Shown: positions 32,406 through 44,017, numbered from the stretch's first letter. The stretch is 64,000 bases of DNA from Lepidostoma basale (GCA_022606425.2 JAHDVF020000208.1:1598501-1662500); one strand, 5' to 3'. Notes: a model not told the origin generated them from the letters alone. Made by a program: numbers and translations.

Positions 32406-32652
32406 AACAATTTTTTTCTTGTATACAACAGGTTGCTTGAACCCAATTACTGTATACACATTATTTTTAGCTATTATATTGATGATTCACATGACATGTG
32501 ATAGGTAGCCAATATATCGCCATTTTATTGTCACGTGAATTCTACACCAGACTAAAGACAGTGTGCCAATCACACTGCCATCGCCGGGAATCGAACCCGG
32601 GACCTTCGGTATGGAAGTCAGAGCTTTTACCACTCTGCCACGAAGGTGGTCG
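32406..32652 (-). repeat. tRNA-derived SINE, tail type 2
   Basis: The minus strand begins CGACCACCTTCGTGGCAGAG with B box GGTTCGATTCC and the shared body. It then diverges from type 1 after GAATCATCAATATAATAGC and ends GTTCAAGCAACCTGTTGTAT plus an A-rich tail. Confidence 0.85.
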
Positions 32653-32754
32653 TACATTATACACATACGTCGATTTTTAGACACGGCTATCATTAAAAAT
32701 TTGGCAGATTTGAACATGCCGTATTTTCCTTGGTCTTCTTAGATTTACCACCTC

Positions 32755-32990
32755 ATTCATAATTAATACGAATGAAAACGCCTGTTTTTTAGAAGTTTTA
32801 TTATATTTTATGTGAATAACATATTTCGCCTGTCTAAGGCATTATCAAATGTCATTCGCCTTAGACAGGCGAAACATATCATTCACATAAAATATAATAC
32901 AATAAAAACTTCTAGATGATAGACGTTTTCAATCGTATTCATTATTTAATATGGACATCGTTATTCAAAAAACAATAAACCTCAGTTCAT
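32755..32990. repeat. Foldback element FB-D (two arms)
   Basis: The arms meet at about 32845-32855. Left arm, minus strand: UUGAUAA, U, GCCU-UAGAC-AGGC, GAAA, UAUGUU. Right arm, plus strand: the box is lost, then GCCUUAGACAGGC, GAAA, CAUAUC. The outer right end has AATATGGA and CAAAAAACAATAAA. Confidence 0.85.
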
Positions 32991-33500
32991 ATAATCAACA
33001 AACTTAATCATTTGTTAATAATGTATCGGTTCGCCCTCCATTTTTTTACAATGTCGGAGTTTGGCATTCTATCACACAAATATGTTATTTCCATTACATA
33101 ATTTATATAATATTGCGATAAGTGTCGGATGTTACCCACTGAATCACTCTAATTTGAATCGCAATCCGGAATATCCTGTACCGCTATCCATAATTCATAA
33201 ACTTCAAAACAAAACGGCTGCGATGGAAGATAACTTAGAGAAACTCTGTGTTGAAAGTATCGATAAAACATTAAATCGTAATATACGGCTCTTGTACTGC
33301 AGGGCGTCGGCATAAAACTCAGAAAAAATCCACAAAACATTTTGACAGTAATTTTAAACTTTTCCCGCGTTAAACAAGCGTAAAAATGTATACTTAACTT
33401 ATAAATATAAAGACTATTAAAGCACTTTGTATTAACAACAGAATAGTAATAGAATATGTTTGATGTCAACTCGTTTCGCTATCACTCAAGATACTAACTA
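32991..33500. other. Gene-free stretch
   Basis: The segment 33110-33310 is open on both strands (84 and 106 codons) but shows no motif; not called. Confidence 0.35.
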
Positions 33501-33502
33501 AC

Positions 33503-33935
33503 TAACCATCACGCCGTTTACCCGGAGGAGTAGGCAGAGAGGATGGATCGCCACAACGTTCTATCCTGGCATAATTCTCACGACTCTTCTACATTCACAC
33601 ATCGTGACATGCACGCTCGTCGATTGTTCATATTTCGAACATGGCCGCCTTTCAGTAATTGATTAATTTGGTCATGCCACGTCTTCCTTGGCCTTCCTCA
33701 ACTTCTTTTCCCATTCTCCACTACTTGTATATATATTTTTAACCATTCTTCCCTCATTCATTCGTTTCATATGTCCAAACCATCCTAGTGACCCTTTCTT
33801 AATTTTATTTATCACGCATTCATCCGCCTTACATTCCTTTCTTACTTCATCATTAGATATTCTATTATACATTGTTTTTCTGCAGACAATTTCACATTCT
33901 TTTTAGTGACCTCATTTCTACGGCATCTAAAAAAT
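33503..33935 (-). pseudogene. Lalpha LINE, 5'-truncated copy
   Basis: Minus strand: MYNRISNDEVRKECKADE, CVINKIKKGSLGWFGHMKR, then a frame change at the serine-rich step, and the C-terminal codons. 3' end GGTTAGTTAGTTAGTA. Confidence 0.8.
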
Positions 33936-35065
33936 ATATATCCTATTCGTTCACATTTCAAAAGCTTCTAGTCTTCTCATTGTGATCACTTACAGAGTCC
34001 AGCTCTCCATACCATATTACAGTGCTGACCATAAATTATACTTTACAAATCTTGTCTAAAGGCCAGCAAATCAAAGTCAGATTTAGCTAAAACTTTCTTA
34101 AATTTGTTGAAGAGGAATATTAACTAAACAAAAACACAGATTTATGCATACATAACGAAAAGTGGTAGAGAAATAGGGGGTGAGAGGGGGAAAGGGATTA
34201 GAGAAAAATGTTTATTTTTGAAATTAAGAAATTACCATGATATTGCCAGGTACAGAATATAATATGTATAAGTAGGGTAGGGGGGTATGTCCGACATGGG
34301 TTAGATAAGTAGCTGTGTATGTTTCATGCAAATCCGTGTTTTTGTTTAGTATTTATATTTCCCCGAGTAATCTTGAGCTAATTATGTTTGCGATTGGAAT
34401 TTTATAAAGAATTCTAATACCGTTGTTTAATTTTTTTGTAAATATAATTGATTTATCTGAAAGCGTCTTATCAGATAACGGCAGCCATCGCGTACCGCTG
34501 GAGTCTACGGACATTGTAAGTAAGTAAAACGGGTATCGCAATCGTCTACTGAATTATAACAACTTCAGATATAGAAGTTTTATAGGCAGTCTCTCGTTTC
34601 AGCGTGTGTATGACGAATAAAGTTTTCATGAAAGTTCAGAGCACAAAGGGTTTACCCTTATTGACACTAACCCGCATATTTCCATCAAGTTTTACGGTGA
34701 AAAGGTTGGCAAAATTGTATTTACTTTGTCGTCAGTGGAACATTTTTTCATCTCGCATTCTGTGTGTGGAAGTGTCGCTATGGTACACCCACTCACCTAC
34801 TACTTTACCATTATGTACGTGTATTGATACTGAGTAGTTTAAAAATTGTTCCACACAAAAGAAGCAAGAAAGAAATGAGCAGAAGCTCAAAGTTTCAGAG
34901 AAATTTCGTTACAGTTCAAATAAACTCTACCCGAAGGCCACGAACTTGGTAAAATACGAATAAGTATGTATGTAAGTCGTCAATAATAATAAAAATAATA
35001 TTATTTAAGTGTAAAACAATATAATCGCATTACTGTAAAACAATTGTTTCTATCTTTACTAGGTG
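33936..35065. other. Gene-free stretch
   Basis: A purine-rich run at 34150-34200 and scattered short open frames, none with motifs. Nothing recognised. Confidence 0.4.
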
Positions 35066-35069
35066 TTCA

Positions 35070-35530
35070 ATATTGATAGATCGAGGTATTTCCTATTCCA
35101 CGAAACTAGAATTATTAGAATTATGCACACCCTCATATTGCCAATATTTCTTTACGCAGCTAAAAAGATGGATAATAAAATCCCACCACCGAGCTAGGAT
35201 TTACACATTTGAAATGTGGTGTTGGCGTTGCAAGCTAAGGATCCGTGGACTCCAAAAAGGACGAAAGAATCGGTACTAAATAACAGAAAAACTATCTGTA
35301 ATATTTTAGTCACATTCACAGGAGAGATCTGGGTATAAAGTATTGTCACAGGAAGAGTTCCAAGCAAAAAAGTAGAGGCAGATCTCCTGCGCGATGGTGT
35401 GATCAGATTAAAGAAAATACGGTGGAAAACCGTTACTCAGTGATGAGAACTGCGATAAACAGAGAGGATTGGAGGCGTTTTGTCTCAATCACAGTTAGCT
35501 CCACGAATCTCGACCCTCGACAATGAAGAA
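35070..35530 (+). pseudogene. LINE C-terminal remnant (unassigned family)
   Basis: Plus-strand pieces: IYTFEMWCWRCKLRI, then a decayed middle, SRGRSPARWCDQIKE in a shifted frame, VMRTAINREDWRRFVS, and a final basic stretch with GAA-rich DNA. The FEMWCWRR and NRE.WRR motifs are typical of LINE ORF ends. Confidence 0.7.
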
Positions 35531-35549
35531 ACGAAGGAAGAAAAAGAGA

Positions 35550-35770
35550 GTTTAATATTCTTCTACTTTTGCCTGCCCAATTTCTCGTTATTTGGGGTCG
35601 ACTCTCCTAATACGGTTCCGCCAAGTCTCGTGATCCTGGGTCATCTGGCTGTCCAGTTCCAGCACCCTCAGGCCGTTCCTAACTGTGGACATCCACGAGG
35701 CCGACTCGGTCCCCTCCTTCCATCTTCCAGTTGCTCACATGGTCATTCATCGTCCCCCCCGCTCACGTGG
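35550..35770 (-). pseudogene. LINE C-terminal remnant (unassigned family)
   Basis: The minus strand reads MSTVRNGLRVLELDSQMTQD, then HETWRNRIRRVDPK followed by a stop. It lies tail-to-tail with the preceding remnant. Confidence 0.6.
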
Positions 35771-35934
35771 CATAAAAAGATAATTGAATATTTTAAAAGA
35801 AAACGAAAAAGCATATCATACTGTTTCATTATTTGTCTTTTTAGTAGTTATTATGACATAGTTATGAATTTTAAATTTAAATTTAATTAAATTTTTTGAA
35901 AGTAAAGGCTTTAACACTTTTGAATTCCATTGTT

Positions 35935-36355
35935 AATTCTAATTTGAAACACAACACTGTATATTCTACTTTAGTTTATTCAATATCTTTATAAAATAAT
36001 AATAAAAATATTAAATCGACGAGAAATCGACGCGCGTGCATGACACGATTTATGAATGTTGAGGAAGCGAGAGAAATATGTCAGGAAAGAAAAGTGTGGC
36101 AGTCCATTCTTTCTGCCTACCCCTTCGGGGAGACGGCGTGATGGTTAGTTAGTTAGTTTGTTAGTTAGTTATAAAAATATCAAAACACGACAATGTTACG
36201 GAAGTGACCTCCATCTTCAGGCGTAAGTATATAACTGATCATGGAGGTCACCTCCGAAACATTGTCGTGTTTTAATATTTTTGTTATTATTTTATAAAGA
36301 TATTGAATTAACTAATATGGAATACACAGTGTTGTGTTTCAAATTCCAAAATTAA
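35935..36355. repeat. Foldback element FB-I, interrupted by an Lalpha LINE
   Basis: TTTGAAACACAACACTGTAT at 35943 is inverted as ATACACAGTGTTGTGTTTCA at about 36322. The inner arms carry AAAACACGACAATGTT and its inverse. The left motif (36189-36220, minus) has CUGAAGA, U, GGAGG/CUUCC, then GUAA. The right motif (36235-36266, plus) has CUGAUCA, U, GGAGG/CCUCC, GAAA, CAUUGU, C. Each arm has one core defect, in a different place. Confidence 0.85.
36016..36170 (+). repeat. Lalpha LINE 3' end inserted in FB-I
   Basis: Encodes MTRFMNVEEAREIC, then VWQSILSAYPFGETA and the stop, then GTTAGTTAGTTAGTTTG. It is flanked by ATAAAAATATTAAA (36002-36015) and ATAAAAATATCAAA (36171-36184), a 14-bp target-site duplication with one difference. 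Confidence 0.9.
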
Positions 36356-36950
36356 ATTCTCTTTTGAGGAAAGCTCATTGACGAATACCTAAAGCATTTA
36401 TTTCAGTTGTGATTCGAATATTCTGTGGACACAAATGAATTCCTTATTGATATTAATATATTCTTTTGAAGTCTTTCTATCAGAAACTGAATCGTGATTT
36501 TCGTGAAAATTGAATCCAATAGAATTTTTACGACCGCAGAATGTTCAACTTACCCGATTCTTGTATAATACGGAGTACCGCAAACTCGCTAAATCTATGA
36601 TAGTTTTCGGGGAGAACATAATTCATATTATTTCTGCTACTAGGAAAACTTTGGCCTCGCGATGATCCTACATCTGCGAGAAATTACGTCGAAAAGTAAT
36701 TTATGTCCTATTAAATGTTGATTTATTCCGCAAAAATGCCGAGACATGGGAGACATAAATTGTGCGCATTGACAATCCACAGAAATTTTGATTTATTTTA
36801 TATTACTCTGCTAGTACTAAATGAAATGTGAAATTAAATGCTTACTCACTCAATTAGATGGATATTTATAACACTAAAAACCAAAACATAAACCAAATCG
36901 ATTGATTAAAGCATATATAATAATAATAATGTACCTATAAAATACTTTTT
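36356..36950. other. Gene-free AT-rich stretch
   Basis: Nothing recognised. Confidence 0.4.
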
Positions 36951-36956
36951 TATTAA

Positions 36957-37201
36957 TTTTTTTTTTTTTTTTGTGTACACAACAGGTCGTTTCGACCCAA
37001 TTACTGTATATTTTTATTTTTTAGCTATTATATTGATTCTCGTGACATGTAATAGGTAGCCTATCTATCTCCATTTTATTGTCACGTGAATTCTACACCA
37101 GACCAAAGACAGTGTAACAATCACACTGCCATCGCCGGGAATCGAACCCAGGACCTTCAAAATGGAAGTCAGAGCTCTTACCACTCTGCCACGAAGGTCG
37201 T
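36957..37201 (-). repeat. tRNA-derived SINE, tail type 2
   Basis: Minus strand begins CGACCTTCGTGGCAGAGTGG, with B box GGTTCGATTCC, the shared body, and the type 2 tail GGGTCGAAACGACCTGTTGT followed by A15. The A run suggests a fairly young copy. Confidence 0.85.
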
Positions 37202-37555
37202 TTTATATGTACTTATTTTATACACACGTTACTGTTTAAGATTTGTAATAATCCTTGATTTCATCTGATTTTTATTCAATTGTTAAAATATTTACTATTC
37301 TAATTTCATGATAAAATTTCATCAATACATTTTTTTAATGAGAAAACTTTTCTAACTGATTTTTTCCATGAGTTTCTCAAAAAAAATTCCCAGGAATACA
37401 GAAGATTATTAAATACATCAGACACATTCAAAAATTAAACGTAAGATTCCAAAAATATTGTGTAATTATTATTTTTTTATCAAATGAATTTGTTAACTTT
37501 CAATGTAATTTATGAACCTCTCTTTGCTAGAAAATCCAAGTATGTATATAATATC
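37202..37555. other. Gene-free AT-rich stretch
   Basis: Nothing recognised. Confidence 0.4.
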
Positions 37556-37557
37556 TG

Positions 37558-37778
37558 ATTTTAATAATAAAGAAAACGTCTGTTTTCTAGAAATGTTGTT
37601 ACATTTTTTGAAAATGGCCTGTTTCGCCTTGCTAAGGCATGTGATAATGCCTTAGCAACGCGAGAAATATCATTCCCATGCTATATAATAATAATTCTAG
37701 AAGAGGGGCGTTTTAATTCGTTTTAATTATTTAATATGGAGTTTTACATCACTGTTCAAGAAACAATAAATATCAAAT
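37558..37778. repeat. Foldback element FB-D (two arms)
   Basis: Left GTTTCGCCTTGCTAAGGCAT and right ATGCCTTAGCAACGCGAGAAA are inverted. Stem II here is GCCUU-AGC-AAGGC, a paired variant of the GCCU-UAGAC-AGGC form. The outer right end is TTGTTCAAGAAACAATAAA. Confidence 0.8.
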
Positions 37779-37779
37779 T

Positions 37780-38365
37780 TTATTTTTAAATTTCAAATAA
37801 GAAAAATCTTTCCTTTTCTTCCTAGGAATAAACAAAACTACCAATTTATATGTAAAATATGCGATCAGATGAGATAAATGATGGGTTTATCTGAGACTAT
37901 CAGTTTGGCATGTTCGAAAGGATCTCAGCATTCCTGGCATTCGTCCGAGCTCTTTTGCCGGAGCCCCTCGTGAGTTGGGATCACGTTTCACAGTCGCATT
38001 ACCCACCGGAGATAACAAATAAAAGCGCCTGCCTACTAGGATAACGGAGGAGGGCAGGAACTAAAAAACTGTCGGCGACCTCCGAGGACTCTTTGTTTTT
38101 TGTTTGTATCATTCAATTCCCATTAAATCGAGGAATGTTCGCTTTTTATCGAACTAACTTCGATTTATCGGTTGTTTTCTAGCTCTTGTCTTAGAATTTT
38201 AGGAATACCATCCTTTATTTCCATAGGTATAATACATCGTTTGAAATAAACAATAAACTTCAATAAAGGATTACAGTGATAAATGTTAGTAATTTACTAA
38301 CTTCAATTTCAGACGCTTAAATGTACAATTGATGTATAATATATTTTAAACAATGTTGACGATTG
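37780..38365. other. Non-coding GC-richer island, candidate conserved element
   Basis: From 37880 to 38140 the DNA is GC-richer, with several GATA-type words (GAGATAAATG, TTTATCTGAG, GGAGATAACA). No repeat match or coding motif. Confidence 0.3.
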
Positions 38366-38369
38366 AAGG

Positions 38370-38690
38370 AATAACGATGTATGACAGAATTTCCAAAGCG
38401 GATATCAGGAAGAATTGTAGAGCGGGAGAATACATTACAAACAAAATTATGAAATAATGAAGAAAGAAAAGCTTATACAATAAATGTTAATGAAAGGCCA
38501 ACGAAATCATGGCATGATCAAATTAATCATAATTCAAAGGTCGGCCATGTTAGATGTACAGAGAATCAACGTGGGTGTATGACTCGCTGTATGAATGTCG
38601 AGGAATCTTAGATAGGTTTGTCAGGATAGAGAAATGTGGCGGTCTATATCTAGGCAGAATGATAACAATGTGATTAACTAATCACCAATA
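38370..38690 (+). pseudogene. Lalpha LINE, decayed copy
   Basis: Plus-strand codons RISKADIRKNCRAG, ITNKIMK, then RPTKSWHDQINHNSKVG, RRGCMTRCMNVEES, and CQDREMWR. The 3' end GTGATTAACTAATC is degraded. Confidence 0.75.
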
Positions 38691-40630
38691 CTTAAACAGT
38701 TTTTTATACTTATAAATAAATATATACTAAAAATGTTGTATTTATTTTTTAACGGTCACATGAATATTCCACCTCAAATATTTATATTAAAAATCAATTT
38801 TTCGATTTTTAATTATTTTTGTAATTAAATGTTGAATTTTTCATTTTAAAATAGTGATTAAATTATTACCATTATTCCAGAATTCCGAGAGTTTCATTTC
38901 AAGATCCTGATTCTGAAAAAGAATTGGAAACAAGATCCCGGAGTCAGAACCCGCGAAAAGAGCTCGAAATTTACCATTGGACGTCAGTATCGAGATTCCA
39001 ACTTGGAGCATGGTCTCAAGCTATTGAACCAGGTTCTTTAGTACTTAATGTTTCAAATGAATCATTTAATGGAATAAATAAAATGTGCAATCTACTCGAG
39101 TCGAAACATGCGAATGCGAAAAATCGAAGAGGTAAAAACGTATTCAGGCTTTTTTCTTTTTCATTCCCGTTGCACCTACCTGTGTGTATTCTTATTCCGT
39201 TCCATTAGCTCCGGATGGATTCCTCGCCGACCCATGTTGCTTCCTTTCAATTTCACTGCAAATCAAAATCACTCCATTCGGGCACAATATTTCAGATGTG
39301 TTCCTTGTCCGTGTTTGTACGCGGCGCGCTTCGATTCATTCCCTTTTAACTAATTCAGAATATTTTGATCTTACTAAGTAGCATATTATATCAAACAAAC
39401 GCTTACACGTTGTTTGGATACCGTCCATACATATGAAATTGATCGTTATCATCTTCAGAGCACAAAAGTACTCATACTGCTGTCTTCTATCAAATTACGT
39501 ATATAGAGTTGATAAATCACATCTTATAGAACGTAAAAAAATTGTTTGACTACCCTTGATATACGTGTTTTATTTTGACCACTGATCACCTTTTGTTACT
39601 TACTATCCATATATTCTTCATGACGATCACGTCAAAAATATTTACTGGCTTGATTGGCACGGATAGTACAGATACCGATCGGCATTGAATGTGATTAAAT
39701 TCTAGTTATACAGTACAATCCTAGATATTTCAATCTTCGATTTTTAACAACACATCTGGAGGAAAAAACACTCAACACACATAATTTAGTGTTCTTGTTC
39801 TGTAATTTAATTGCTCTCCTTAACAACATTGTACCTAGTAGGATGATTCTGCGTGCTGTGAGATAAAAACAACCTATGCTGACTCTCCGGGATACCAGGA
39901 TCCAAATTCGTTAAAATATTTCTAATTATAAAATATAAAAGTCAATTAACCAATGAAAATATTTTTTTGTTTATTCTTCGTGCTTATTTTGAAAATAAAA
40001 AACACTACTGTCGTTTACAAATATCGTTTCATAGTTTATCGGTTTCGTAGTTTTCTGATAAAGAATATTTCTACACAACTTGAGTAAATGAGTCTAATGG
40101 GTGACCAATAACTTCTTGGGTAATTCAAAATCGTTCTAAGATAGCCTCGCTATCGCGTCGGAATCTTAAGAGTTCCATACATCAGGATTTCAGTGCGATA
40201 AACTCTGCGGAATCGACCAATGAAATGGATTCCCGGGGAGAATCTACGATTGGCACTAAAATTGGAATAATGACCGTCCCGATGTTCCAAACTTTCCTAA
40301 CGACAATGACGTCTAAAATTTGGCAGTCAATTACAACGATAAAACAATCTTCCATCGGCGTAATGTTAGCTATTCCATTTTACGAGTGATAGTTTCATTC
40401 TAATTATGAATTCTGACGAAAGGAACGCCGAATGTAAAATAAATTTGTTTCATTCTAATTATGAATTCCGAAACGGAATTTTGAAATCCATAATCGAATG
40501 TCAGTCAGCACCAGTTTTTTTTTTCCTTCTACAACATAATATTAGTTAATAATTAAATTAAATAAATTTAAAGTTATTTTTATTTTACTATCTTTGTAAT
40601 TTATATGTATGATATGTAGTATTATATGAT
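38691..40630. other. Gene-free stretch of about 1.9 kb
   Basis: The segment 38870-39350 is GC-richer with overlapping open frames (up to 94 codons) but no motif. A direct repeat GTTTCATTCTAATTATGAAT occurs at about 40392 and 40447. Otherwise nothing is recognised. Confidence 0.35.
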
Positions 40631-40634
40631 AATC

Positions 40635-41290
40635 TCCATAGACAAGACAAAGAGCATGGTTACACCAAGACAGCTAGTACGATGCAAACTTGCTTTAGAT
40701 GATAAAATAATAGATCAAGTGATGCATTTCAAGAACTTGGGTGTTGGATGTATCAAGCAGCAGTGACCCCTACGGAGAAGTAAGAGAACTAACAAACAGG
40801 GCCGCCGTTATGGCTGGTGGCTATTGGAAAAATGCAAAAAAATGGAAAAGCAAAAATGATAAAGGAGAGCAAAATACGAATCTACAAGACGCGTTCACCC
40901 TATAGTGACATATGGAATCGATAAGAGGGCTGACGCCATCAGAATAAAAAGTCTCCTAAGAACCACAGGGAGACAACCATGAACAAATGAGGACTTTCCG
41001 ATCCGTTGTGGGAACGACACTCGGACAGAGTAAGAAATTCCGAAATAAGAAAGATCTGCAATGTGGAAGATGTCGTGCGATGGGGAAGACTGAGAAGACG
41101 CAACTGGAGTGATCATGTTGAGAGAGCATGTTCTGAAAGAGAGATATGGAAAACCACCCAAAAGATGGTTAGACAGTTTGACATCTACTACCAGGAACAG
41201 GCTCCGAGAAATAACAGGTCACCTGTCCTACGTAAAGCAGAAGGAAGACAGAAAGGATATATAGTAATACCTACATATTTTATGCCGATA
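40635..41290 (+). pseudogene. Lgamma LINE, RT C-terminal half
   Basis: Begins TKSMVTPRQLVRCKLALDD, then IIDQVMHFKNLGV (the KYLG box of RT), then a frame break, RADAIRIKSLLRTTGR in another frame, RHSDRVRNSEIRKICNVEDV, VRWGRLRRRNWSDHVER, and a 3' part rich in GAAGGAAGACAG. Several shifts and stops. This is the most complete Lgamma copy here. Confidence 0.8.
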
Positions 41291-41454
41291 GGTTTCGAAT
41301 AACAATCAATCTAAAAAAAAAATTTTAAAACAGTTTTATCATTTTGTTATTACAATTCATTCGTACACACTAATAGAATTCAACTAATGACTATTACTAA
41401 TGAAATTATATTTAATTCCATGTCCAAATCAGTTCGACAGTACTAATCACTTCT

Positions 41455-41770
41455 TCTCTTTTCCCGGCGTCATGTCAGGTCTCCCCGACATTGACTATCA
41501 CTTCAGAATAGGCATCTCTGTCCCTGGTTGCTCGAAAAAGCTCCTCAATATTGCTTAAATCAGTCCAGTCCCTTATCTTGCGGAGCTAGGAAGATTTACC
41601 TCCTGTCTATACCTATTCGATCCTTTATTTTACCCTCAATTATCAGGTGTTCATTCATATCATATTTTTCGCCTCTAAGAATATGACCCAAATATGAAAC
41701 CTCGCGCGTTTTGATGTTAGTCAACAATTCTCTTCAGCTCGTGGTCACTAATCATTGTTAAAATGAATTT
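41455..41770 (-). pseudogene. Lepsilon LINE remnant
   Basis: Minus strand: RELLTNIKTREVSYLGHILR, GEKYDMNEHLIIEGKIK, then decayed, ending near VNVGET. It matches 61090-61402 (YLGHIL, GKIEGKRG). Confidence 0.7.
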
Positions 41771-42270
41771 GTACATTAAAATAAATGGATTTAAAACACA
41801 CCCATATTTTTTATCATACATCGGATTGATTTGTTATTATCTTCTTAAATTTAATAATGTTCTCGTCATACATTCTAATATATTTTTTACAATAAATATA
41901 ATTGTAATATAATCTAAAAAACATTACACCATATCTTAAGTAACTATATGAATTTTTAATAAACCCTAATATTTCGGATGATTTAAAAAAAAAACATTCA
42001 ATAAGATACCGCAATGTTTTATTTATTGTATACATATAGTCTGAATATTTTGCATTATAATATACGATACAATGCAAGAAAGACACGATACTTGCAACTA
42101 TGATTCAGAGATTCAAAACCTTTCCTGAAGATTTTTTTTCTATGTTCGCCTTTACTTTGTGTTGTGGATTCACATTTTTTTTTTTTAAATACTAACATCA
42201 AGGATTTATATCAATGATATTAGAATTTTATTTTACAATCTTCAATGTGAGCAGAAAATAGCTCATTATT
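41771..42270. other. Gene-free AT-rich stretch
   Basis: Nothing recognised. Confidence 0.4.
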
Positions 42271-42271
42271 A

Positions 42272-42360
42272 TGAAGAAGGAACCTGGTCGTGTCCAGGCT
42301 TGAACCCATGCCCCCTGGATCAAGAGCCAAGCGTTCTATCCCCTAGACCACCACCCGGTT
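42272..42360 (-). repeat. tRNA-like sequence, probably a second SINE family
   Basis: The minus strand has the A box TGGTCTAGGGGAT and B box GGGTTCAAGCC at tRNA-like spacing. A CUU triplet could sit in the anticodon loop. The T stem does not pair well and there is no clean acceptor stem, so a functional tRNA is unlikely. Confidence 0.5.
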
Positions 42361-42592
42361 TTGAATAAATAGAGAAGCACTTTGTATTATCACAACACAT
42401 TATTTGTTTATTTATAGACATGTTTCGGTCCATATTCGCTCCTTCTTCTATACACAAATTTTAGCAATTATAATATAATAGTTAAAAATTATGCACAGAA
42501 TAAGGACCAAATAAGGACCGAAACATGTCTGGAAATAAATAAATAAAGTGTGACAATACAAAGTTCTTATCTCTTTATTCAAACTTTCCTGA
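42355..42592. repeat. Foldback element related to FB-H (copy 3)
   Basis: TTTGAATAAATAGAGAAGCA left is the inverse of AGTTCTTATCTCTTTATTCA right. Both arms have GGACCGAAACATGTC facing outward. The box is UAGAAGA in the left arm and unrecognisable in the right. A tRNA-like sequence abuts the left end. Confidence 0.75.
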
Positions 42593-43135
42593 AGAGATTG
42601 TTCATAATGTGATCGGATCGGGCGTGGTAACCCTCCTCAGATGAGAGTGATGAATGCATAAAGCAGCTGAAAGAATAAATCTGTCTGTCAATATAAAGAC
42701 ATTATCCATTGTGCGGTGTACCCAGTGCAGGTAACTAAATCATACGCGATGGGCAGAATAGGAGAGCAGAGAGCTATCCGCTATCCGCTATCCATCTCCG
42801 TGACTGATGGTGATCTGATGGTAATGTGTGGTAAACAATTCCAGGCCGTATTGTGGACACGCGAGCCCAAATCTCCGGCGGCTTGTTGCGGATCCGGAAT
42901 TAAATATCCGATTCAATAAGCGGTGAAGTATTGACCGAATATGAATTATCATATAAAATAAATCAACTGCCCTCTACTGACCGAATATCCGAGACTACTG
43001 AATGGGACATTCCATTATCGTATCACGTAGTCTTCAAGAAAAATTGTTAATTATAGCGGTCACTACAAGGATCTCAAATATGAACCGACAAATCAAAATG
43101 CCGGACAAACTTAATCAGTCAAAAACAAAAAGGAA
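42593..43135. other. Gene-free stretch
   Basis: The segment 42700-42960 is GC-richer and contains three tandem CCGCTAT-type units (42773-42792). No gene. Confidence 0.35.
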
Positions 43136-43137
43136 AA

Positions 43138-43235
43138 CTTGTGGTTAATTTATTATTCACTTCTAGAAATTTTCATAGATATTTTAGGGGAGTAACAAGT
43201 TTCACCTTGTTAGGAAAACATCAAATATTTCAAAT
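43138..43235. repeat. FB-D arm fragment, diverged
   Basis: CACTTCTAGAAATTTTCATA, then GAGTAACAAGTTTCACCTTG: the FB-D order with many changes. Confidence 0.5.
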
Positions 43236-43277
43236 TGCACGTCATTATGAAACATTTGAATAACAAATACGAGAAGT

Positions 43278-43546
43278 GAATTCAGTACGAATGAAAATGT
43301 TATGAACAAAATAACGAAATGATCATTAAGATAGTTTGGACACACGGAAATAATAAATGAAGAAAAAATGTACGTAGATATACGGAACTAGAAATAAAGG
43401 AAGACCGTTGAAAACGTGGCATCAAATATTAAACATCAGCCACGTGAGGAATCGACGTGCGTGTATGAACGTGTTGAGGAAGCGAGAGAAGTGTGTCAGG
43501 AAATAAGAGTGTAGCAGTCCATTCTTTTCGCCTCCCCCTTCGAGTA
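43278..43546 (+). pseudogene. Lalpha LINE, decayed copy
   Basis: Plus-strand traces: SLRWFGHTEI-like codons, RGRPLKTWHQILNISHVR, RRACMNVLRKREKCVRK, and the PFFSPPPS end. Stops and shifts throughout; the TTAG tail is lost. Confidence 0.7.
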
Positions 43547-43549
43547 GTG

Positions 43550-44015
43550 AACTCTGAAAAATATGTTTTACTAATCGCCGCCATTTATAGGACACAATAA
43601 AAGTTTGAATGCGGTATCTATCATCTCTTGAATGTTCGCCCCAAGCAGTAGCAGAGTGGCGGCCGCGGCCCCACACGGCCATGCCAGGGCAGCGCGAGCG
43701 CCCGCCGTAATGTATAGCGCTGTGTAAGTAAGCGCAAGTGTTGGCGGCTCTGTGGAAAATCCAATTTCCTGCAGAACGCCGCACCAGCCTCCATATTTAT
43801 TATTTACTCGGCGGAGAATTGTGTTTGTAGTGACATCTCGTCCGAAAATGGTAACTAAAAATATATGTCAGCAGCTCTAGGACCCAGAATAAATACTCGC
43901 ATCTCCGAGGGTGTTTCCTCGGGCGCTTTAATTGATTTTTTTTTCGCTTGAAGTACAATATTTATTATGTACTTTATTACTATGTATTTTTTTTACTAGA
44001 CTTACATATACCCAT
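43550..44015. other. Non-coding GC-rich island, candidate conserved element
   Basis: From 43600 to 43940 this is one of the most GC-rich segments in the window, with GGCGGCCGCGGCC at 43660. A 120-codon minus-strand frame overlaps it but runs into the LINE and shows no motif. Possible conserved or promoter-like element. Confidence 0.3.
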
Positions 44016-44017
44016 TA

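Noticed and set aside
33061..33469. Overlapping open frames of 84 and 106 codons
   Set aside because: Open on both strands without motifs or splice sites.
38924..39353. Possible host exon with a pyrimidine-rich acceptor-like tract
   Set aside because: The tract before 39210 looks like an acceptor, but no protein similarity and no partner exon were found.
43422..43784. 120-codon minus-strand open frame
   Set aside because: Its 3' part is the antisense of a decayed LINE and its 5' part is a GC-rich island; no protein motif.
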